DNA from: Suillus spraguei
Taxonomy: Eukaryota > Basidiomycota > Agaricomycetes > Boletales > Suillaceae
Assembly (NCBI GenBank): GCA_016800925.1
Contig: JABCPU010000098.1
Coordinates: 62,001 to 126,000, forward strand
Direction of reading: 5' to 3'
Length of the DNA: 64,000 nucleotides
Below, piece by piece: positions 24,365-34,965 of the stretch. The notes beneath the pieces are model-generated. The model saw only the letters and a program-made list of their open reading frames with translations, was not told where the DNA came from and ran no database searches. Within the stretch, counting starts at the first letter, position 1; every line of letters begins with the position of its first letter. A program made the translations under genes and the position numbers.

Positions 24365-25080
24365 ATGTACGGAAGCAACCCATTTGCAGCGCAGGATGGA
24401 TGGAATGCGGGAAACGGTCAGTCCAGCTGGAATACCAGCGTGCCACCGCCGTCCATCTTCGGTGCCCTCCCCTACCCTTCTGTATCCACTACGCTTCCTG
24501 GCGCGATCACGCTCAAGTTCACGTCGTTAAGCCCTACAATTTTAAACTGCAAGGTGATCGGACCACGCAACGAGACGTATTTCCGTGTCGTTACGGACGG
24601 GGGCCACACCGTGCTAAAGGATGCACAGGGTTCGAATATTGCACTGTTGGAGTGGCGGGACCGCCCCACAGTCGAGGCGCGTTGTCTTGTCGCGAAACAG
24701 TCCATGGGCCAGTGGCTTAGACTCTCGACAGACAGGAGGTGCGTTTGATTGGTTTTTTTTTTGGATTACAGGATCCCTTATTCATGCAAAATTCGTTAGT
24801 CATCGATTCATGATACACAACGGTGTTGCTTACTCCTGGAGTCCCTATGACAGATTCCTGCAGGTAGGTTAGATATTTTCTACTGCGGAACCGTGGCTGA
24901 TTTGAGTGCTGTGCTGCCAACTAGCTGTCTATTCCGGGCTCGTATGACATACTCGCTCGGGTATCGAAGACACACGATGTTGTAATGCTCGAACTGACAG
25001 CTCATGCGATCCAACTTGGGCTATTGGAGCTTGGCGTGCTAGCCACAATACTATTGCAGTGCGGGAAGAGTATTGACTGA
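24365..25080 (+). CDS. DUF6593-like protein
   Basis: The start is MYGSNPFAAQDGWNAGN with a polar, glycine/asparagine-rich lead, followed by a beta-rich domain: LKFTSLSPTILNCKVIGPRN, then TYFRVVTDGGHTVLKDAQGS, ALLEWRDRPTVEARC and QWLRLSTDRR. An intron runs from GTGCGT near 24739 to the acceptor at GTTAG near 24799, rejoining as RSHRFMIHNGVAYSWSPYDR. A second intron near 24862-24923 leads to LSIPGSYDILARVSK and the family-like end AIQLGLLELGVLATILLQCG, KSID. The layout fits the Agaricomycete DUF6593 family, which is present in many copies per genome and has no known function. The copy looks intact. Confidence 0.75.
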
Positions 25081-25182
25081 GGCGGTGTTTTAGACATGGA
25101 CATGAGTCAGTCACGGAACATAGATGAGTCGCGTCGCACTAGTATTTAATATTTCTTATTTAGAGCACTTGTAAGATAATAT

Positions 25183-25908
25183 TTATTCCTGTTTAATCGA
25201 CTCCAACTCCTCTCGGCACTCCAGAAGGTAGTCCAGTGTAGTAACCATTCGGTGCAGCTCCTTCCGGTGCGCAGCGAATCCCTCCGCCATCGCATTATTG
25301 ACGTAGCCCACCAAATCAGTAAGCTGCCCAATTTTGTCTGCCAGCATCTGCGGGGCCGATACCGCTGGCGTTGTCTCGTCTGCTTCTTCCTCAATCTCTT
25401 TCGGGCTCGGGCTTAGGCTATAATAGCGACTTTTCTTCTTGCTCTTGCCTCTACGAGGGGATTCCACCTCATCCATCGTCCTTTTCTTCTTCTTCTTTGA
25501 TTTCTCTGCCTCTCCAGGGAACGTGCAGGCAATCTTCTGGCGCCTGCAGCGGTCGCAGGTAGTGATAGAACTACTTGTCGCCGAGAATGTACAAGGCGTG
25601 TCGAACTTGGCCTTGGCGCATGCTGTGCATCGGCGCGTGCGCTCCGCTCCAGTCTTCTTCTTGTCCACCACCATTAACTTCTTCTCTACTTCCCTCCTCT
25701 GAATCTCTTCCTCGGCCTTTGCCTTTGCCTCTTCCTCAGCACGCTGTAGGTCCTCCGCAGCGTGACGGCTGGCCTCCTCTGCCTCTTTTTGTTTCTTCAC
25801 CGCCAGTGCAGCAGTAGCTCGGAGCTGCTTTAAAACATTTTCGGTATCAGTTATGGTCGTGAACCCGGTCAGCACAGTCTGCTTGGTGGCGGTAGGAGGA
25901 AGAGACAT
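25183..25908 (-). CDS. Coiled-coil protein with Zn(II)2Cys6-like cysteine cluster
   Basis: This is a single exon of 241 residues. After a short lead (MSLPPTATKQTVLTGF), residues about 30-95 are a charged Glu/Lys/Ala coiled coil. Two cysteine motifs follow: CTACAKAKFDTPC (CX2CX8C) and CDRCRRQKIAC (CX2CX6C). The second has the basic residues typical of fungal binuclear zinc clusters, so DNA binding is plausible; the first half departs from the standard CX2CX6C. A Lys-rich nuclear-localisation-like run (KSKKKKKR) and a C-terminal coil with LLECREELESIKQE complete it. Related ORFs occur in many copies in Agaricomycetes and some sit in mobile DNA, so domestication or mobile origin are both possible. 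Confidence 0.65.
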   Translation of the reverse strand: MSLPPTATKQTVLTGFTTITDTENVLKQLRATAALAVKKQKEAEEASRHAAEDLQRAEEEAKAKAEEEIQRREVEKKLMVVDKKKTGAERTRRCTACAKAKFDTPCTFSATSSSITTCDRCRRQKIACTFPGEAEKSKKKKKRTMDEVESPRRGKSKKKSRYYSLSPSPKEIEEEADETTPAVSAPQMLADKIGQLTDLVGYVNNAMAEGFAAHRKELHRMVTTLDYLLECREELESIKQE

Positions 25909-27144
25909 GATGGCGATGAGAGAGGAAGAGAGTGGGTGTATGGCAAATGAAATACTCAACTATGGATTCATTGTTCGTACATGCCCTTTGTGACCGGTTC
26001 GCAAGCTCAGCTCCGGATTCTATACTAGTAGGCGTGTCTAATTTTTCGTTTTTGGTACGGGAGGTAGGTCCGCGGGCGTATTTTCCAATACGAACAGACA
26101 TGTAGTGCGTTGTAGTTTGGCATCACTGCAAACAAACAGTCGGAGCGAACATCTTGCCTCCATTATGTTGCAAGATCTGCGGTAGTGTAAGTGCCACTCC
26201 CAAGATTTAGATTTAGTAGTACTAGTAGTTACTCTAATTAACTGTGATGCCCCATAAGAGGCACTGATTTGAATACACTTTAAAAGGCTGGTGCGTGTCA
26301 GGTAGAGGTCGCGGGATCGCTATGTCATCGCTCGGTATAATTGCAAAGGCAAAGGGATGGAGGTGGGCCTGTACTTGAAAGCTCCAACTATCTAATGAGT
26401 CGAAACGATTAAAATCGTCACTACATGCGCACTGCGATCTGGCCAGTTTGGGTTAAGTTGTTGGTCCATAGGCGTGCAATAGCACAAACCAGGATAGCTA
26501 GGGGTAGAGTGGTCGTTGGTACGCGTGAATTGTGACGCGCTGCAAGTTCTTGATTAATATTGTACAAGCTGGCCAAGCTGCACTGCAGGCTGTTGGCCAA
26601 GCTGCACTACAGGCTGGCCAAGCTGACATTCAGTCCCAGGCTTTGCAGACATGATGAGCAAAACAGACGATTGAAGCGTGTTGCATAAGAAACTGCAGTG
26701 ATGAGTTTCTGAAAACTTTACCGGGACTTTTGCATCCAAATTAGGCAAGGTGAACTTCCGCTCTCATATGTGTATCGCCTTGAGGCGATACTATTTCAGG
26801 AACATTATTTGCTCTACCTAATATTAATATTAAAATATGTAAGCCCATATACATGTCCGTCCCAGCCGCCAAGAGGGAGTTAGGCAGTACTGGTCTCTAT
26901 GGCTAGGGACAGCATTTCGTTGTGACGCGGAGGTCAAGCGGACCCGAATATACCAAACCTATACGGTAACTACTGTTCTTTAAATCAAGCGAGCGAGACA
27001 GGTTTTGAACCAGAACCACATGAATATCGTCAAAGAATATTGTAAACAAAGTCCCCGCTTCAGTCTCGATACGGGAAGGAAAGGTATTCAGTTATGTAGA
27101 TACAATGATGAACGCAAAGAAGTAATCCTTCGACAAAACAACAA
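25909..27144. other. Intergenic, no gene seen
   Basis: About 1.2 kb. The only structure noticed is a short repeat of GGCCAAGCTGCACT-type words at 26571-26628, listed separately, and an AT-rich patch (ATTAATATTAAAATA) near 26820. Confidence 0.5.
26571..26628. repeat. Short tandem repeat, about 2.5 units of 20-28 bp
   Basis: GGCCAAGCTGCACTGCAGGCT is repeated as GGCCAAGCTGCACTACAGGCT after three bases and again partially as GGCCAAGCTGA. No function is apparent. Confidence 0.8.
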
Positions 27145-30100
27145 TCACGAAGCCTGAATTGACCTCATATATTTTTCAAAGAATGTAGTTTGTATATGGC
27201 GTAGCTTAGTAGCCTCGTCAATTGCAATCAACTTTATTTGTGACTGTGACTGCGACGAACAATGTTCAGCTTCCAAGTCAGCAGGATAGAAGAAGGGGCG
27301 TACCAGTGCCAAGGGCTTCACTATGTCAAGCACGGCTGTCAGGCCAGAAATCATCTCGGCTAATGCAACTTTGTGTCGTGGATCGGATGGATTGGACAAC
27401 AAATCGGGCAAAATGTTGATAAGGCGGGGCACAGTACGAGTGAAATTGTCCAACTCCTGATCCTCCACTGCATCTGGCACCGCTGACTCTGTCAACGAAG
27501 CGTGTAGCTCTGGAATGCGTGTCATAGCATGAGCATAATCCATATAGACCTAGTCGGGCCACAAGTTACAGATAAATAGGTAAAACAGAAGGAGAAATAA
27601 CGTTACCTTGCCCCGAGTATGCCATCCATCGATGGTCTGATTGGCAATTCTTTCAAATAATGATATAAGCAGATCGAGGTCTTGCCGGATGACTGCTTCA
27701 GGTGCAAGCTCAGCGACAGCAAGGTCATGAGCCTGCTGATACAATCCTGCATTCAAGTACAATTGGTAGGCTTCGAAAGCTTTGCCTTCGTAGATAGCAT
27801 ACACAGCCTACGCAGAAGGATGAGTGCTTGAGTGAGGAGAATAATAAATGCTGACCCTTGCTTCATTCACCCAAGCCATGGGGATCTTGAGGCTTCCAAG
27901 AATGCCACTACACATCCACTCATCCAATTTTTCGGCGGAGCGGTGAAGAAGGTCCTTGATCGCCTTTTCACGACTGCCATCACCGTTAGTAGCCAAGACA
28001 TGAAATTTGATGAGTGTCTTACCCTGCAGATCCCTCAATGTGTAAAAGCACAAAAACAGCCTCCTGGAGCATGCCAAGCTGCTCCAGTTGATGTGCATAG
28101 CTGCTCGCAAGTAAGTCAGCACTTGGACTATGGCCTTCATGCTGATCTTGTTCACTGTCATCATCCATGGCCTCCCTGCGCCTTCCTGGGTCTGCGCGAT
28201 CGGCGAAGTCACGAATACGCATACATCGTGATAAGATGATGTACAAATGCCACGAGAGTGAGTAGTCGCCTGGAGAAGGCCCGAAGGAGAGTGGGGAGAG
28301 GGCTTGTGATAATGAGCATGCAGGGTCTGCATGTAGGCGAATTAGAGAAAAGAGAGCGTCAGAAGGCGATGGGATGGGAATGTTGAATGGAAACGGTTCT
28401 GATGAGGGATCGAGGTATGATGGAAGTGGAGGGGAGACACGAAAAGGCGATTCTTGTCGTGACCGGTTGTAGGACTCGAAGACCTGTGATATTGGTGCGT
28501 CCATCGGCTCAGAGAACCACAGATGCAAACCGAAGGTGCGCTTCCAGTCAAGGCCCTTGATAGGGTCAACGTCTGGACACTGCTCTAAACTACTGGCTTT
28601 TGACCCTTCCACAACATCCAGTATTCCAGCAAGTAAGGCATAAATTTTGCGTGTGCTCTCCCCGATGTGCAAGTCTATTCGCTGTTCCCGCCAAAGCTGA
28701 ATTTGTTCCGTCAAGTCCTCCCTGAACTCGAAGTCGCCCGAAGCCTGTGATATCAGAGTTGCGAGTTTGATGTAACCGTTGTCCATGGCTGCTTCGCAGG
28801 CTTTTTCTATTTGGTTGCCTGTAAGGAGTGAGTAAATGCAGGCAGCAGAGTCGCCAGAGGCATTTTTCTTGAGATCAGCATCTACGAGATGGCCCACGGC
28901 TTCCTGAAGCCAATCTGACAGTGCAGCCTTCCGGCGCACTGCAGATATCCGATTGCGCACGTCAACAGTGATTTCAGACGCAAGGTGCAAGTCGATGTTG
29001 TCAAACAACGCACGACCGAGTCGGAAAAGAGACTGTTCATCAGAATGGTCGGAGGAAGGATATAGGGAAACGAAAGAGGAGAAGTCGAGCTCGGTGGATG
29101 GATCGGCGAAAGGAATTCCACTTTCGTCTTTAACAATTGGTGTTTTGCTCAAGTGGTGTTGTAGCAGACGTGAAAGCCGCACATTGGCCTCTTTATGAGA
29201 ACCTGCGAAGAGCGGTACGGTTGTCTTCGTGATCACGGAACAATTTGCAGAAGTGTCACTGTCGTGATATACCGTCAACAACTGAACATTATTATTATGA
29301 AGGTGTACGAAGCTTACATTTGACTTGACGGAGCACAGAGTCGCCCAAGGTGGACTAAAGTGCCACCTGGTCCCCAGCCTACGCGGAAGGATCGACCAAA
29401 CGCTAAACCAGCATCTACCAGACCGTCTTCACAACCGGCCACAGCAGAGGCTGATATTTCCACTCGAGCATATTTTCTAGACGGTCGGTAAGCTGGTAAT
29501 TCTATGTCATGCGCAAATGATGCCCTCTGAAGAACATGGAATTAATCTGAAGACTTGTGCTGAAACAAGATACGCGACATACCTCCTGTGAGTCCATCCG
29601 CAGCCCATCTCCAATAGAGTCACGACTATGTTTTCGCCTGACTGTAAGCGGCAACTTGAAATGAGGTCGCGTTGCATGGTTCATAGCTTTAATTGCCACG
29701 GCCTCCTCAGGTATTCGAAATAGCGAAGTCTGCATGACGTGCATCTTCTGCGCATCCACACCGACTTGTCTAGCCCATGGTATCACCGAAACATTTTCCC
29801 GTTGGGCCGACCCGTTCGCATCGGATTCACTAGACGAAGCAGAGCATGAACTTGTATTCTCCGACCCGTCCTCAGTTTCGTCATCGGAATCCGCTGTCAA
29901 AACGTGATTGCGCGCCAGACTTGAGCGAGTAGGGACTAGGTCATCCTCCTGCATATCCGACGAGCTATCTTCTTCCGAAGTTTCTTCGTCTGATTCTTGG
30001 TCAACTCCTATGTCCTCATCTGAGCCAGCTTCGGCATTGTGGCCTCCCGGTAGTTTGGGTGGTGACCGTACCGGGGATTTCTTGAAGTCCTGAACCATAT

Positions 30101-30155
30101 GTACATCGTGTTCGTCATCGCTACTGTCGCTGACGGCAGCGCTGAAACGTGTCAT
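27145..30155 (-). CDS. NUP96: Nuclear pore protein Nup96-type (Nup145C), Y-complex scaffold
   Basis: This nucleoporin is part of the Y-shaped (Nup84/Nup107) scaffold complex. The protein starts MTRFSAAVSDSSDDEHDVHM and has a very acidic, serine-rich N-terminal third. The diagnostic motif DAGLAFGRSFRVGWGPGGTL follows an intron near 29520-29580, then an intron near 29282-29325 leads to the large exon (LLTVYHDSDTSANCSVITKT). The helical solenoid includes LSDWLQEAVGHLVD, AACIYSLLTGNQIEKACEAA, the WKRTFGLHLWF motif, YALTYHTL-like YAHQLEQLGMLQEAVFVLLH and AYQLYLNAGLYQQAHDLAVA. The end is TTFFEKYMRSIQAS. No Nup98 GLFG part or autoproteolytic domain is present, so here Nup96 is encoded on its own, unlike in animals. 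The start is 276 bases beyond the GPI12 stop. Confidence 0.88.
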
Positions 30156-30430
30156 AGTGCACTCGACTCTGGCGGCCCAGGCGTTTGTCAACTTAACAAG
30201 GCAAACAAACCGAAAATCTGTGAAATGCAACAAACAAGAACAAATTGATAGACAGAGCTCAACTGAGATAAGTAACACGCCACGGTAATAACGGCTGTGG
30301 ATAGGTTCTGCTATTCGATAAAAGCACTTTCCGATATCCTCAGCGCATCCGCAGCCAGTGTAGCACGACGTAGTTCGAATTTGGCCCGCTCGTCTTCTGA
30401 ACTAGACTTTTATATGATAGTATTAAAGCC

Positions 30431-31355
30431 CTACGCCTCCTGAGCCTTGAACTCAACCCATTCATTAACCCACATATACCTCGAAAACGTCATGTACAAG
30501 TAACGGAACCACACCATCTGCGAGTCATGCGCTAGAATAGCCTTTACAGTTATGAGGTAGTCCGGGATCCCCGAAATAAAGACGGGAAGTGAATGCACGG
30601 TAGGCTCAAAGGCTAAATAGGTTTGAGAGACGATGCCAAGGCGAGCAAGAATGGCAGACGGTAGCCCGGCATATTTTGGAAGGACCGGTACTGTAACTAA
30701 ACTGAAGAGACGTGGCACAGATGTATGTGGGGATGATGACAGAGACTTGATGAGGTATGATGCACCCAACGGGAGCGAAAAGTGATTGGGATGCAAAGAT
30801 ATCCCCTTGGTGTCAAAAGTCAAGACCTGCAGTGAAAGAACGATTAGTGTGCACGCCACACCCATGCAAGTGAGTTTGATTTCTAACGGAAGTGATGTGG
30901 TGCTCGACCACGAATGGTCGAAGAACTTCAGCAATAATCTCTGCATCCCACTGCTGCGTTATATTATCTTGCAACTGTCTAAAGCTTATCAAACTCTCAC
31001 GAACTCTTTGCAATGTGATGACGTACGGGTGGTCAATAATCCAACGTTTATCCTTCTCAACTCCGAGAATGTCTAAACTGTGCACAAGCTCTCCCTTTCG
31101 TCGCTCCCCGATACCATCAGCATTCCCGCTGGATAAACATAAGGAGAATATTTCAGGACTGGAGCTACTTCGCTGAAGCGCCAGAATTGTTGGCGCAAAG
31201 AAAAAGCATTCGTCATCAGGGTGAGCAGTCAATAGGAGGAAGCGTGGAGGTGACGCAGTCTGCTCTGAAAGCGCATCTGTGTTGGATTCAAACGGCTTGT
31301 AAAGGACAGAAAGCAGGAATGATACAACTGCCAAAATGAAAGGAAAGAATATCAT
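30431..31355 (-). CDS. GPI12: N-acetylglucosaminyl-phosphatidylinositol de-N-acetylase (PIG-L/GPI12)
   Basis: The enzyme removes the acetyl group from GlcNAc-PI, the second step of GPI anchor synthesis, on the cytosolic face of the ER. One N-terminal membrane helix (MIFFPFILAVVSFLLSVLY) anchors it. The metal-binding motif AHPDDECFFFAPTI lies near residue 45, followed by SLCLSSGNADGIGERRKGEL, which is typical of the family. An intron within residues 30830-30890 joins ITS to VLTFDTKGISLHPNHF, whose HPNH histidine completes the zinc site. The C-terminus (MVWFRYLYMTFSRYMWVNEW) is also conserved. The gene looks complete and active. Confidence 0.94.
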
Positions 31356-31643
31356 CCAGAGCTCTTGGATCAGTCACGGCGAGCTCCAAGAAGCTTTGTA
31401 CTAGTAGAGTACTTATTCATGCACCAACCTTTACTAGAAGAACGTACGGGCCGGGAAATTCCTTATCACGTGACTGCCGCAATGCAGTCTTTCTTAAGGG
31501 CCTGGACAGCTGCCATTTAAACTGGTTTATTTTCCCAGTTTGTTTCTGTATGTGGCGTGGCACCGATGTGACACAACAGTGACTAGCAGTGACCCCTTTG
31601 TGACGATCTCAAGCATCTACTCATACCTTACTTTACTGCCACC

Positions 31644-32174
31644 ATGGCAAGGAAGAAGACTACCACACCTTCGGCAAACGATGTTGGGGCCTTAGCAGTT
31701 GCTCGCTGGACCGCTGCAGAGACTTCGCACCTTCTTGAATACCTCATAGCTCATCGCACTGAAGGTGGAGATGGTATGGGGTTTAAACAGGCAACTTTTA
31801 CCAGTGCATCTATTCATTTGCAAGACTTGCCGCCGCTGGATGGAACTTTGAAAGAGAATCATATAGTGGAATCTAGCAGGGACTGGCAATCATGTAAAAA
31901 TAAGTGAATCAATGTACGTTCTCTGCTCACTCATACTGGCACAATACTCATTATATTCTGATTGTGACTCGTACAGTGCAAGAAAAATACGCCGCTATCA
32001 TTGACATCAAATCTCAGTCAGGCTTTTCATGGGATGATGTCCTTGGTGCAAATGTTAGTCCTGCTGATGCCAGTCGTTGGTCAGCATTCGCAAAGGTACG
32101 TTTCAATTATGATATAACAGCAGTACTGATATGATCTTTTTTTTCAGATGCATCCTGATGTGAAGCTGTTTTGC
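31644..32174 (+). pseudogene. Myb/SANT-like DNA-binding protein of a Harbinger element, 3' truncated
   Basis: The start has good context (ACCATGG) and reads MARKKTTTPSANDVGALAVA. The Myb/SANT-like domain follows: RWTAAETSHLLEYLIAHRTE, then GDGMGFKQATFTSASIHL. An intron (donor GTAAAA near 31893, acceptor CGTACAG near 31976) joins to LQEKYAAIIDIKSQSGFSWD, DVLGANVSPADASRW. A second intron ends at TTTTTTTTCAG near 32149, and the last exon MHPDVKLFC breaks off where an LTR begins. In PIF/Harbinger elements this partner protein binds the element and helps nuclear import of the nuclease. The introns are intact, so damage came mainly from the LTR event. Confidence 0.7.
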
Positions 32175-33144
32175 TGTAGTGAGAAAAGTCACGCTGACCG
32201 TCAAAACCCCATTTTTGACAAGCGTCTCATTAATGTCTGCGGCGGCAACTGAAGGATTTCCTTATAGCGACGAAATAGCCTTTTCGCTCCGCTAACACGG
32301 AACTGTTTTTCTTCCGCGAACCCTTACCAGATCCTCGCGCCGATGCCCTCATGTCCCGTCCTATTCCATCTAGAATCCATTGGTGCATAGTTACCTCGCT
32401 TCCGCCATTACTAAACCTATGGCAGGATTTACCTTATATCTCAAGGAGCCGCTGCATGCTGTGCGCCTCATAATTAAGTACCCTGTTTATTTTCTATCTT
32501 GCTACCAGACTCGCATAGCTATCTCGTACGCGCTTGTATATGTTAAAAAGGACTGAACATACATACCATTACTTTTACTTCCCGTTACATCCCTTCACTA
32601 GGACTTAGTATCTGAAACGCTCGCTAGTCGCAATCTACTTGCATTTGAACTCTTCTCCGTTTGAACCACACTCATTGATTCAACCGCCGGTAACTTTACT
32701 GCTCGAAGTACCGTGCGACTTTTGACTTCACTACTCGTAACCGGACCACGGCCAGCGATCTCGCTGGGTCGTTTTCTCTCTCACCTGCATTCTCGCTCGT
32801 ATGGAGTTGCCGCTACTGCTACCGCACTGCCAGTAGTTATAACATTTTTGTCTTGCCCAAGTAACTTTGTTCCTGTTCTCGCTAGCTAACTGCTGCAGCT
32901 ATCGTTACCGCGCGTGTACTGCTGACACTGCGCTAGTACCGCCAATATACCGCTACTGCCACTAACCTCGGAAATTGGAATCTTCGTTGCCATATTAGTA
33001 CTTCATTGTTTCCTTCGCACTAACTTAGAAGGAATTGCTTCTATTTGCAGTCCTCTTGGGTTGAACATCTCACTCGCACCTTTAGTAGGATTAATGCTGC
33101 GCTTATACTTAGGCCAGCGCTAGTTTCTTCATTTCATCGCAACA
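32175..33144 (+). repeat. Solo LTR, second copy of the 965 bp family
   Basis: It starts TGTAGTGAG and ends ATCGCAACA, about 970 bases, close to the length of the copy at 2755-3719. Near the start AAAACCCCATTTTTGACA and CGTCTCA match that copy after turning it round. It shares the odd composition: repeated TACCGC, ACTGCT and ACTGCC words at 32800-32960. No matching target duplication is visible (TTTGC against AAGGC), so the event may have involved recombination or deletion rather than simple insertion. Confidence 0.65.
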
Positions 33145-33485
33145 AAGGCTGGGGTCACACAGGTGTAGAGAAATATGGCAAGCTGTTCATTGAGGGTTAT
33201 ATATTTTGAATCACATAGTCCACAAGTCCGAAGTTCTTGTACAAGTGCATGGAATACATCCTTTTTCATCCTGAGCTCATTTTTGATCTGGTCAGGATGT
33301 CCATTCACAAGCTCTTGCACCCATGCATGCCCAGAAAGGATTGAGGTATGGTAAGGCTCTTTATCAAAGAATGGAGTCATATAGACAATGACAACACCTA
33401 TGATGAGCTGGATGACCATTGCTGCTGCCATCCAGAGGAGATGGAACCGGTGAATGTGCTCCCTCACTGCCAATGGAGGCGGCAT
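33145..33485 (-). pseudogene. PIF/Harbinger nuclease, N-terminal fragment (DUF8040-like)
   Basis: Starting MPPPLAVREHIHRFHLLWMA, it has a hydrophobic stretch (AAMVIQLIIGVVIVYM), then the family block YHTSILSGHAWVQELVNGHP, and KNELRMKKDVFHALVQEL. It ends with LNEQLAIFLYTCVT, where the LTR cuts it. The DDE catalytic domain that should follow is absent. The hydrophobic lead with HTS..SG..WV.EL is common to Agaricomycete Harbinger-type transposases. Confidence 0.75.
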
Positions 33486-34616
33486 TAAGCTTATCCTTAT
33501 ATGTGACTAAACCCTAAGTAAACCCTATGTCACTTTGCTGTCACTATTGTTTGTATATATTGTGGCGAATGAAACAAACTACAAGAAAGAAACCAGTTAA
33601 GTTTCTTCTATATAAATGTCTAGACTGGTGGCCAGCCCATCTATGAGATCAATGTCAATGAGTCTGACTAGTAGTATATGGGAGACTACTATGCATGTTT
33701 TGCGTATACTATAGCATCTCTTAGTTGCGTGTGATATCAATATCTTTTCTTGCCCTTTCCATTTCCTCATGATTGCATCCTCTCTTGGTTTCCAAATGTT
33801 GTCCTTACAGAAAACTTACAACATTTTCAGAGCCCTTTGACAAAAGTCTACTACTAATCACTCTGAGATACTGCCACGCCATTCTCAACACAGCACTAGG
33901 TTTGGCCAACCTCTGTCACCGAGTCGGTAACCCCGACAATCAACACTTCCAACAGGTCGGACTCTAGGAACTCATCACAACCTCCTGCGTCCTTGCAACG
34001 ACGTGTCTACCCACCCCAGAACTTCCTGGCGCTCCCCCTCTACCATGCTTGCCGACTCCCCCTGACTTGAAAAATACCCCTGAGACAGGAGACCCACTGT
34101 CAGGACCGTCATCCATGCAAGTCACTGTCACTGGTAGCCCTTGAATCAGGCTCCAATAGCTTCTGTGTTTTCATTGTATGACTTGGGTGTCAGTGACGCA
34201 GAATCAAAAAAGGTTGGTGATTCTCATTGGGCAAAAATGGATACAGAAAAAGAAGGTGGAACTATTGCTTGTTACTCGTAGTGAAGTGGGACCAGACTCC
34301 GACAGTATGGTGGATGATAGGTTATGGTTCGATTTGCCGCAACATATTTTGAAGTCCGATCAATGTTTGTTCTAGTCTTGAACTATTTGTTGGTAGACCT
34401 CAAGTTGAATATAATTTTGTGTCACAAAAAGTCACAAGTGCGGTTACTTACTATGGTGCAAATCGCTTAGAGGCCGCCTACTTTGTGCAAGCGCCAAATT
34501 GAAGGCAAAAAAAATGGAAATGTCAGCATACTTCAAAAATGTACTAGCTCGACGAGCAGAAAATTTTAATGAAAAAAACCGAGAAAAATAGTACATTGAG
34601 TCTGTGTAGTAGCACT
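33486..34616. other. Noncoding, probably mobile-element debris
   Basis: No gene is recognised. The stretch holds the outer inverted repeat of the Harbinger element (33529-33545) and further GTGAC/GTCAC words (34119-34132, 34184-34197, 34420-34440), which hint at ends of related elements. Confidence 0.45.
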
Positions 34617-34965
34617 ATGGTCACTAAACATCAAAGGGCTGCCGCCACATGGGCAAGAGCTGCAAGATGGCCAAAAACCTACAACTCTAACACTGTACCT
34701 GCTGCATCCAATCCTGTGGCAGTGATCGAGATCGATTACAACTCCTCCAGTGAACAGGACTGTGGATACACTGGAGGTGTGGATTGTCAGTTCTCTGACA
34801 CCAAATATGATTCTGCGACAGAGTCAGAGTGGTCCGATGGGTTGATGCAAGCTCAAGAAGAAAGCTCTTGATAAAGCTCTTGGAGCAAAGGAGGCGCAGG
34901 ATCAAGCAGCAATTCGTGAGGAGGCTAAAAACTTGTTGAACAAAGGTCTCTGGTGTAGGAAGTAA
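34617..34965 (+). pseudogene. Fragment of an Agaricomycete TE-type gene
   Basis: The fragment reads MVTKHQRAAATWARAARWPK and then ASNPVAVIEIDYNSSSEQD, a basic start followed by an acidic serine-rich part. This resembles a multi-copy Agaricomycete family linked to transposons. At about 34850 the frame shifts, and a helical lysine/alanine-rich tail (KKKALDKALGAKEAQDQAA) continues to the TAA at 34963-34965. The remaining domains of the family are not seen intact; a scrap near 35380-35540 with WHGFKGLCIRHKY may belong to it. Confidence 0.45.

Larger units (their letters stand above)
31570..33550. mobile_element. Broken PIF/Harbinger DNA transposon with central LTR
   Basis: A Myb-like gene on the plus strand and a Harbinger-type nuclease on the minus strand face each other, the standard two-gene content of this superfamily. 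Both are cut at the borders of an LTR (32175-33144). Outside them lie similar inverted words: AGTGACTAGCAGTGAC at 31578-31593, and GTCACTTTGCTGTCACT at 33529-33545, whose reverse complement is AGTGACAGCAAAGTGAC. They may be terminal or subterminal repeats. A three-base TTA-type target duplication could not be placed with confidence. Confidence 0.6.

Noticed and set aside
27832..29198. Plus-strand frames across NUP96
   Set aside because: They are antisense shadows of the nucleoporin exons.
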